Below, piece after piece: positions 56,290 through 64,000 of a stretch of DNA of 64,000 bases (position 1 is the first letter of the stretch; every line of letters begins with the position of its first letter). The DNA lies in NCBI RefSeq assembly GCF_042453785.1, contig NC_091666.1, forward strand, positions 29,151,001 to 29,215,000, given 5' to 3'. The notes beneath the pieces were generated by a model. The model worked only from the letters and a program-made list of their open reading frames with translations, ran no database searches and was not told the DNA's origin. The DNA comes from Malus domestica. Taxonomy: Eukaryota; Streptophyta; Magnoliopsida; Rosales; Rosaceae. The position numbers and the translations under genes are program-made.

Positions 56290-58200
56290 CTTGAAAAACA
56301 TAAATAAATATTGTTTAATGAATAAATTTGATATTCAATTTAAAATATTTACACTTAATGGAAGTATAACATTAACTCTAAATGTTTGTTTAATCTATCG
56401 TTTTGATGGGATACGCATTCTACGAAGCGTTTTTCAACGATCCAACCGTCAAACTTGTTTGTACACACTCCGATATCACATAGGTAAAAAATCACAAAAA
56501 ACAAACATTAAGAGATTAGGTAACAAAACAAAAGTTTTCAACGGTTATAAACGAAAAATCACAATTTAACGGTTACTTTAGCTCCGATTTTGTTGATTTT
56601 TTACAGCTACACTCCTCGACCCTATAAGAATGCATTGAATGAATTCGATCTTCAATTTAAAATATTTCCACTAGTGGATAAATCTTATTTTATACTTAAT
56701 GGAAGTATAACATTAACTCTAAGTGTTTGTTTAATCTACCGTTTTGATGCGATACGCATTCTACGAAGCGTTTTTCAACGATCCAACCGTCAAACTTGTT
56801 TGTACACACTCCGAGATCGCATACGTAAAAAATCACAAAAAACAAACATTAAGAGATTAGGTAACAAAATAAAAGTTTTCAACGGTTATAAACGAAAAAT
56901 CACAATTTAACGGTTACTTTAGCTCCGATTTTGATGATTTTTTACAGCAACATTCCTCGACCCTATAAGAATGCATTGAACTAATTTGACCTTCAATTTA
57001 AAATATTTACACTAGTAGATAAATCTCATTTTATACTTAATGGAAGTATAACATTAACTCTAAGTGTTTGTTTAATCTACCGTTTTGATGCGACACGCAT
57101 TCTACGAAGCGTTTTTCAACGATCCAACCGTCAAACTTGTTTGTACACACTCCGAGATCGCATACATAAAAAATAAAAAAAAACAAACATTAAGAGATTA
57201 GGTAACAAAACAATAGTTTTCAACGGTTATAAACGAAAAATCACAATTTAACAGTTACTTTAACTCCGATTTTGATGATTTTTTACAGCTACACTCCTCG
57301 ACCCTATAAGAATGCATTAAACGAATTCGATCTTCAATTTAAAATATTTGCACTAGTGGATAAATCTTATTTTATACTTAACGGAAGTATAACATTAACT
57401 CTAAGTGTTTGTTTAATCTACCGTTTTGATGCGATACACATTCTACGAAACGTTTTTCAACGATCCAACTGTCAAACTTGTTTATACACACTCCGAGATT
57501 GCATACGTAAAAAATCACAAAAAACAAACATTAAGAGATTAGGTAACAAAATAAAAGTTTTCAATGGTTATAAACGAAAAATCATAATTTAACGGTTATT
57601 TTAGCTCCGATTTTAATGATTTTTTACAACTACATTCCTCGACCCTATAAGAATGTAATGAATGAATTTGATCTTCAATTTAAAATATTTACACTAGTGG
57701 ATACCACAAAATTTTATTTTATACTTAATGGAAGTATAACATTAACTCTTAAGTGTTTATTTAATCTACCATTTTGACGCAATACACATTCTATGAAACT
57801 TTTTTCAATGATCTAACCGTCAAACTTGTTTGTAAACACTCCGAGATCACATACGTAAAAAATCACAAAAAACAAACGTTCAGAGATTAGGTAACAAAAC
57901 AAAAGTTTTCGACGGTTATAAACGAAAAATCACAATTTAACGGTTGTTTTAGCTCCGATTTTGATGATTTTTTGCAGCTACACTTCTCGATCCTTTAAGA
58001 ATGCAATGAATGAATTCGATCTTCGATTTAAAATATTTACACTAGTGGATAAATCTTATTTTATAAATAATGGAAGCATAACATTAACTCTTAAGTGTTT
58101 GTTAAATCTATCAATTTGATAGGATATGCATTCGTCAAATATGTTCGTATATACTATGAGATAGCATGTGTAAAAAATCGCAAAAAATATAACATTTAAA
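56290..58200 (+). repeat. Tandem array of about 342-bp repeats inside the CACTA element
   Basis: The landmark GATTTTTTACAGC recurs at about 56594, 56936, 57276, 57618 and 57965, giving a period of about 340-347 bp and about 5.5 copies with a partial first and last unit. Each unit contains CTCGACCCTATAAGAATGCA, GGAAGTATAACATTAACTCT, CGTTTTTCAACGATCCAACC and AGATTAGGTAACAAAA. Central copies are the most alike; edge copies are more diverged. The same 106-codon frame is open in the copies at 56590 and 57272. Bases 58200-58560 and 55861-56290 are AT-rich flanks with no gene. Confidence 0.93.
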
Positions 58201-59387
58201 ACTTGTGTTTATTTATTTTAATCAATATAACATTTTAAAATAATAAAATCAGACATGATATAGTACACCAGATGTTCATGTGTGTTTATGTGCCAGACAA
58301 TGTGCATTGTGACGCATTGGAAAAAATTGTTTAAATTTCTTTGTATCTTGTTGCTTGCCTATGAGGGAGCATAAACCTTATTACAAAAATGATAAAGCTT
58401 TAGATTGTAGTCTGTTGTCATTATTCTCTCAGAAAATTTATGGCTTGTGAGAATTGGGTTCATTAGACTTTAGGGTCATGAGTGAAAAAAAAAATTTTAA
58501 ATATGTGTTTATTTATTTATTTTTAATCAATATAACATTTTAAAATAATAAAATTTTCATCTATGTCTGTTATAACCGCCAAAATACTAAAATAATAACC
58601 GCCATAAAGTAAAATAATAAAATAGTCAATTTTTGTTGGTTATAACCACCACTATTAACTTAAAAACCGCCAGGATATGTAAAAAATATTTAAAAAAAAG
58701 ATTCAAAAATTCTGCCAATAAATATCCGCCAGTAATTATCCGCCAGGAATTTATGTCGGATATAACCGACAGAATTTGTCTAATATCCGCCAGTAATTAA
58801 ATGATGTGTCGGATATAATTTATCCGACAAGATTTTCTAAAATCCGCCACCATCATCCGCCACCTAAAGGTAATATTGTAGTAGTGAAATGGAAAGATCT
58901 AGAAGCTACAATGTTGTGGCTAGTCTAGAATTTTCTATGCTAGAGGTTTGAAGAATACACTAGAAACTAGTAGAATGTCAAACCCTCACTTATAAATATG
59001 GGTGTGATGTTGTAGTGAAGTAACCAATTAAGAACCAAGTGTGAGTAGCAAAGGATCAAGTCCAAAGCTAGAGTTCCACTCCAAGAGTGAGAGTGAGAGT
59101 GAGAGTGTTCCACTACACATTGTGAGTGAAGTTTAGAGTGATAGAAAGTGTGTGTCATACTTTCTTATATCCATCAAGCCTTGTCTTTGGCTTGGTAAGA
59201 CTACTCTTGTTGTACTCATCTTTTTTATATAGTGAAGATTGATCCTTGTTTCATGGACGTAGGCATAAATTGCCGAATCACATAAATTCTTGGTGTCCAT
59301 TTTCTACTTTACCTTGAGCATTCTCTATCTTGTAGTACCGACATTCCTAACAAGTGGTATCAAAGCCCAGTTGGCTCGTACTACGAG

Positions 59388-61547
59388 ATGGAAGGAAGTG
59401 GCACTATGATCAAACTCACCAACTCCAATTGGGTAACATGGAAGCCAAGGATGGAGGACATTCTCTATTGTAAGGATCTGCATGAGCCAATTGAAGGAGA
59501 TGCCGCTAAGCCCAAGAACATGTCCGATGCCGAGTGGAAGAAGATGAATCGCAAGGATATTGGCACAATTAGACAATGGGTGGACGATAGTGTTTTTCAC
59601 CATGTGTCTAATGAAACTAATGCTCGCGAGTTTTGGACGAAGCTTGAGTCCTTGTTCGAGAAGAAGACCCCAGCCAAGAAAGCCTTCTTAATCAAAGAGC
59701 TCATCAATGTGAAGTACAAGGATGGTTTAAGTGTAGCAGAACACTTGAACAATTTCCAAAATATCATCAACCAGTTGGCTACTATGAAAATGACGATTGA
59801 GAACGAGCTGCAAGCGCTATTGCTACTTGGATCCTTACCAGACAGTTGGGAGACCTTTGTGGTGAGTGTAAGTAACTCTGCTTCTAATGATGTTCTTACT
59901 CTTGATAATGTTAAAAATAGCATGCTCAATGAAGAAATAAGGAGAAAGACTTCTGGCATAGATAGTAGCCAAGTATTTGTCACAGAGAACCACGGAAGAA
60001 GCAAGAGCAGATGGCCTAGAGGTCATGGCAAGAGTCCTAACCGATCCAAGTCAAGGTTCAAGGGTACATGCCACCATTGTGGCAAAGAAGGACATATGAA
60101 GAAAAGCTGTCGAGTTTGGAAAAGAGAGCAAATGGAAGGAAACAATCAGAAGAAAAATGATACTGGCAATACCACCGCTGTCATATGTGGTGATGTACCA
60201 GAAATATTGTCTATTGGTGAATGTCTGCATATGGGCAACTCTGGCAGAGACATTGAATGGATCTTTGACAATGGAGTTTCCTTCCATGCTACGTCCAAAC
60301 GGGAGTTCTTTAGTACATACAAAGAAGGTGACTTTGGCATAGTGAAGATGGGGAATGAAAGCTATTCCAAAATTCTTGGAATTGGTGATATTTTCCTAAG
60401 AACTAATCTCGGCTGCCAGTTGATGTTGAAAGATGTGAGACATATTCCTGATATACGTCTCAATCTGATATCCATCGGTACCCTTGATCGACAAGGTTAT
60501 TATCACCATATTGGCGAAGGAAAATTGAAGCTTACTAAAGGCTTAATGGTGGTAGCAAGAGCACAACTTTGTTATACGTTGTACCGGTCAAATGCCAAGG
60601 TTTTGAAAGGTGAGTTGAATGTTGTGGATGACTCATTTCTAGACTTGTGGCATAAGAGGCTAGGCCACATGAGCGAGAAAGGCCTACAAGTTTTGGCAAA
60701 GTCTCACATTGCCTTTGCTAAAGGTACGTCGTTAAACTCTTGTGAGCACTGTTTATTCGGAAAACAAAGAAGAGTTAGTTTTTCTGTTCCATCTACAAAG
60801 AAAGGAAATTTGTTAGATCTTGTTTATTCATATGTGTGTGGTCCCATGGAAGTTGAGTCACTTGAAAGAAATAAATATTTTCTTACTTATATTGATGATG
60901 TTTCACGAAGGGTCTCGGTGTATTTGTTGAAATCCAAAGACCAGATGTTTCAGACATTCCAGGAGTTCCAGGCCATGGTGGAGAGGGAAATTGGGAAACC
61001 TCTCAAGTGCCTTCGTAGCGATAACGGCGGCGAGTACACATCTCACCAGTTTAGAGAGCATTGTGTGAAACATGGCATACGTCATGAAAAGACAATTCCT
61101 GGAACTCCACAACATAACGGTGTTGCTGAAAGAATGAATCGAACCATCATGGAGAAAGTCAAGTGTATGCTGAGGACTGCAAAGTTATCTAAGCAGTTAT
61201 GGGATGAAGCTGTAAGGACAGCCTGCTATTTGATCAACCGATCTCCATCAGTACCATTAGGTCTTGATGTTCCAGAGAGAGTATGGACTGGTAATGATTT
61301 GTCTTACTCTCATCTAAAGGTGTTTGGTTGCAAAGCTTTTGTGCATGTGCCCAAAGAGCAGAGATCGAAGTTAGACTACAAAGCTACACGGTGCATCTTT
61401 CTTGGTTATGGCAGTGAAGATTTTGGTTACAGATTATGGGACCCATACCAGAAGAAGTTTATCCGAAGTAGAGACGTGGTCTTTTATGAAGATCAAACAA
61501 TTGGAGATACGGATAAAGAGGCACAACCAGATGGCGCAGTCAGATGA
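59388..61547 (+). pseudogene. Copia gag, protease and integrase
   Basis: The frame starts MEGSGTMIKLTNSNWVTWKP (gag), with the zinc knuckle CHHCGKEGHMKKSC from residue 228. The protease site reads FDNGVSFHAT; the usual Asp-Ser-Gly is Asp-Asn-Gly at residues 294-296. Integrase has the zinc motif HKRLGHMSEKG and CEHCLFGKQRR, and the core LRSDNGGEYTS and PQHNGVAERMNRTI. The first catalytic Asp, expected in a YSDVCGPM-type motif, is Tyr at residue 482 (GAT to TAT). TGA at 61545-61547 ends the frame, although the same phase continues with VDPLASYEESHDD. At least three lesions make it inactive. Confidence 0.92.
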
Positions 61548-63400
61548 GTTGATCCATTAGCTTCATATGAAGAAAGTCATGATGACATCCCTGAAGCAGC
61601 TGCAAATGAAGTGCCTGCAAAACCAAATAATGTTTATCAGGGGAAGCCTGATCAAGATGTGCCAGACCATGAGATTGCGCTGATCAAGATGAGCCTAGTC
61701 AAGAAGAGCAGATTTAAGAAGAACCTAATCAGGGGGAGCCTCCAACCCTGCAAGAGAATGAAGATTAGGTCAGAAGATCCAGTAGAAGTTGAAGATCGTC
61801 TACCAAGTATTCTTCATCAGAGTATATCATGTTGACTAATTATGGAGAGCCCGAAACTTATGAGGAGGCCAGAGCGCATAACGATAGTGATAAATGGATG
61901 AAGGCAATGGAGTTAGAGATGGATTCCTTATTAAAGAATGATACCTATGAGCTGGTAGAGCTTCCAAATGGCAGAAAAGCATTGAAAAATAAGTGGGTGT
62001 TCAAATTGAAAAGGGACGACAACATGACAAGGTACAAGGCTCATTTGGTTGTCAAAGGTTTTGGTCAAAAGAAAGGAGTTGACTTTGATGAGATTTTCTC
62101 ACTGGTGGTGAAGATGACTTCCATTTGAGTTATCCTTGGTATGGCAGCAAGCATGGATCTTGAGCTCGAGCAGTTAGACGTTAAAACTGCATTTCTCCAC
62201 GGCAACTTAGAAGATGAGACATATATGGAGCAACCCAAAGGCTTTGAAGTCAAAGGTAAAGAAACTTTGGTGTGCAAGCTCAAGAAAAGCTTATATGGTC
62301 TTAAGCAGGCTCCGAGACAGTGGAATAAGAAGTTGAACTCATTCATGGTGAGTAATGGGTACAAGAGAACTCATGATGACTCTTGTGTCTATATCAAATA
62401 ATTTTCTGGAGGTAAATTCATCATTTTATTGCTTTATGTTGATGACATGTTGATTGTCAGTCAAGATGCTTCTACGATTAAAAAGCTCAAAGAAGAGTTA
62501 TCTAAGTCATTTGACATGAAGGACTTAGGGCCAGCCAAGCAGATTTTGGGCATGGAGATAATTTGTGACAGAAAATCCAAGAAGTTGTGGCTGTCACAAG
62601 AAAAGTATGTTGAACGGGTGCTTGAAAGGTTCAACATGAAAGCAGCCAAACCGGTAAGCTCGCCTTTAGCCAATCATATCAAGTTGAGCAAAGAGTCGTG
62701 TTCAAAAACATATGAAGAAAATGAGAAAATGGCAGTTGTTCCCTACTCTTCAGTGGTAAGAAGTATCATGTATGCAATGGTGTGCACACGGCCAGATATT
62801 GCTCATGCAGTAGGCGTGGTGAGTAGGTTTCTCTCTAATCCAGGGAAAGACCATTGGGAAGCTGTTAAGTGGATTCTCAAATATTTGAAGGGGACTTCTA
62901 AGATATGCTTGTACTTTGGCAATTCCAAACCAATCTTGATAGGATTTACAGATGCTAACTTGGGAGGTGACCTGGATGGTAGAAAATCTACGTCTGGGTA
63001 CTTGTTTACTTTTTCAAGGGGAGCCGTGTCTTGGCAATCCAAGTTGCAAAAGTGTGTTGCTTTGTCCACAACCGAGGCTGAATACATAGCCACTACAGAA
63101 GCATGCAAGGAGTTATTGTGGCTGAAAAGGTTTCTCTAAGAGTTGGGTTCGAAGCAGAGTGATTATGGCATTTATTGTGATAGTAAGAGTGCTCTGGATT
63201 TGAGCAAGAATACTACATATCATTCACGTACCAAGCACATTGATATTCGTTATCACTGGATTAGAGACGCTATTGAGAACAAGTTGCTACAGCTGAAGAA
63301 GATTCATACCGATAATAATTCTTCAGACATGTTAACAAAGGTAGTCACAAAATCAAAGTTGGAATTATGCATTAAGGCTGCTAGGATGGACTCCAGGTAA
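61548..63400 (+). pseudogene. Copia reverse transcriptase and RNase H
   Basis: After a frameshift between about 61660 and 61800 the frame runs from YGEPETYEEARAHNDSDKWM through NKWVFKLKRDDNM, QLDVKTAFLHGNLEDETYM, LLLYVDDMLIVSQD, TRPDIAHAVGVVSRF and STTEAEYIATTEACKELLWL to DMLTKVVTKSKLELC. Three stops interrupt one reading frame: TGA at 62126 (where Arg is expected), TAA at 62399 and TAA at 63137 (where Gln is expected). The YVDD and RNase H residues are kept. The order RT after integrase confirms Ty1/copia; similarity to Tnt1-type elements suggests the Tork lineage. Confidence 0.93.
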
Positions 63401-63448
63401 CTTGGAGTCATGATCGGAATTCCTCCCCCATGGACTGGAGGGGGAGAT

Positions 63449-64000
63449 TGTTGGTATATGGTCCAGCCCGTGATCAATGTTCTAGATTATTCTAGTAAGC
63501 AAGTGAGGTGGTTAGAGCATGCTAGACAATTCTAGCATGTTATTAAGTTGATGGAAGAAGCTAGAGAGTACTAGCTTCCTTGGTTGCAAATGGAAAGATC
63601 TAGAAGCTACAATGTTGTGGTTAGTCTAGAATTTTCTATGCTAGAGGTTTGAAGAATACACTAGAAACTAGTAGAATGTCAAACCCTTACCTATAAATAT
63701 GGGTGTGATGTTGTAGTGAAGTAACCAATTAAGAACCAAGTGTGAGTAGCAAAGGATCAAGTCCAAAGCTAGAGTTCCACTCCAAGAGTGAGAGTGAAAG
63801 TGTTCCACTACACATTGTGAATGAAGTTTAGAGTGATAGAAAGTGTGTATCATACTTTCTTGTATCCATCAAGCCTTGTCTTTGTCTTGGTAAGACTACT
63901 CTTGTTGTACTCATCTTTTTCATATAGTGAAGATTGATCCTTGTTTCGTGGACGTAGGCATAAATTGCCGACCACATAAATTCTTGGTGTCCATTTTCTA
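63449..64000 (+). repeat. 3' LTR of the copia element (incomplete at the window end)
   Basis: It starts TGTTGGTATATGGTCCAGCC after the purine tract and is not interrupted at the CACTA site. It has a shorter GTGAGAGTGA repeat than the 5' LTR. It lacks only its last few dozen bases. Confidence 0.95.

Larger units (their letters stand above)
44263..58886. mobile_element. 14.6-kb non-autonomous CACTA element carrying host gene pieces
   Basis: The ends are CACTACTAGG and, reversed, CACTACTACAATATTACC. The target duplication is AAA (44260-44262 and 58887-58889), as expected for 3-bp CACTA duplications. Subterminal regions carry many short repeats: CCGACAGAAA and GTCGGATATAA at the left (44290-44520) and TCCGCCAGTAATT, GTCGGATATAA and CCGCCA at the right (58560-58870), like En/Spm-type binding arrays. 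No TNPA- or TNPD-like transposase was recognised. Inside are fragments of an AGC kinase, a MADS-box gene, a coiled-coil gene, threonyl-tRNA synthetase, a dimethyladenosine transferase and perhaps an AP2 gene, plus a tandem array. Confidence 0.92.
44121..59352 (+). repeat. 5' LTR of the copia element, split by the CACTA element
   Basis: The pieces are 44121-44262 and 58890-59352, about 605 bp in total. Joined across the insertion they read GGTTGCAAATGGAAAGATC, identical to the unbroken 3' LTR at about 63585-63600. A TATA-like CTTATAAATATGGG lies at 58989-59002, and a GTGAGAGTGAGA repeat at 59085-59107. Confidence 0.92.
44121..64000 (+). mobile_element. Ty1/copia retrotransposon (Tork-like), 3' LTR cut by window end
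   Basis: The 5' LTR starts TGTTGGTATATGGTCCAGCC at 44121 and, after removal of a CACTA insertion, ends ATTCCTAACA at 59352. The primer site TGGTATCAAAGCCCAG (59356) fits initiator tRNA-Met. The coding region 59388-63400 has gag, protease, integrase, RT and RNase H in copia order. A purine tract CTGGAGGGGGAGAT precedes the 3' LTR at 63449. The first 142 bp of the two LTRs differ at six positions, so the element is clearly older than the Tat insertion. The left target site is CTATC; the right one is outside. Confidence 0.93.

Noticed and set aside
56276..57592. Three similar ORFs of 97-106 codons as a small gene family
   Set aside because: They are the same frame in successive tandem repeat units; not every unit keeps it open.

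Overview
The window is plant nuclear DNA. It holds spliced genes with GT-AG introns, CYP71-clan cytochrome P450s, a plastid-type rhodanese gene, and heavily nested plant transposons: Ty3/gypsy Tat and Athila types, Ty1/copia, Cassandra, CACTA, hAT, PIF/Harbinger, MITEs and SINEs. Several repeats look to me like families of Rosaceae such as apple or pear, but that placement rests on memory and was not searched.

Only two loci look like intact host genes. One is a ten-exon rhodanese-domain gene (STR10-like, 34552-37356, + strand). The other is a two-exon CYP71A-like P450 (40298-42982, - strand) whose intron carries a hAT element. Around them lie P450 relics at 12448-14213, 14455-14784, 37960-38282 and 43868-44120, plus a stray STR10 exon-4 copy at 2741-2932. 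The locus has been partly duplicated and then invaded.

Layout. (a) 1-1704: a minus-oriented non-autonomous LTR element carrying an SF3B14 (p14) mRNA-like pseudogene. (b) 1705-3147: AT-rich DNA with one copy of a duplicated segment and the STR10 exon fragment. (c) 3148-10310: an old gypsy LTR split by a second member of the same non-autonomous family (3866-7350; cargo MPPE1-like phosphoesterase, pectate lyase and an unidentified coding-like stretch) and by a 2.2-kb solo LTR (7748-9991). (d) 10311-12430: Athila-type pol relic. (e) 12448-15600: P450 pseudogene, P450 fragment and LTR fragments. (f) 15601-32960: the second copy of the duplicated segment, opened by a Harbinger element (15636-17374, TSD TTA) and by a 15.3-kb Tat element (17528-32835, TSD AATAT). 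The Tat element has only 2 differences between its 513-bp LTRs, yet carries several ORF-breaking mutations and two antisense ORFs. (g) 32961-34340: Cassandra with 5S-like LTRs, and SINEs. (h) 34552-43749: STR10, a P450 relic, a TRIM, a MITE and the CYP71A gene. (i) 43868-64000: a P450 exon cut by a copia element whose 5' LTR is itself cut by a 14.6-kb CACTA element. The CACTA element carries exon-like pieces of at least five host genes and an array of about 342-bp tandem repeats.

The strongest theme is repeated capture of host gene pieces by two routes. The LTR family carries intron-less sense copies between conserved ends, suggesting RNA-level capture. The CACTA element carries exons with their introns, suggesting DNA-level capture. 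Nesting and target-site duplications give a relative order of events, and in one case predict sequence just outside the window.
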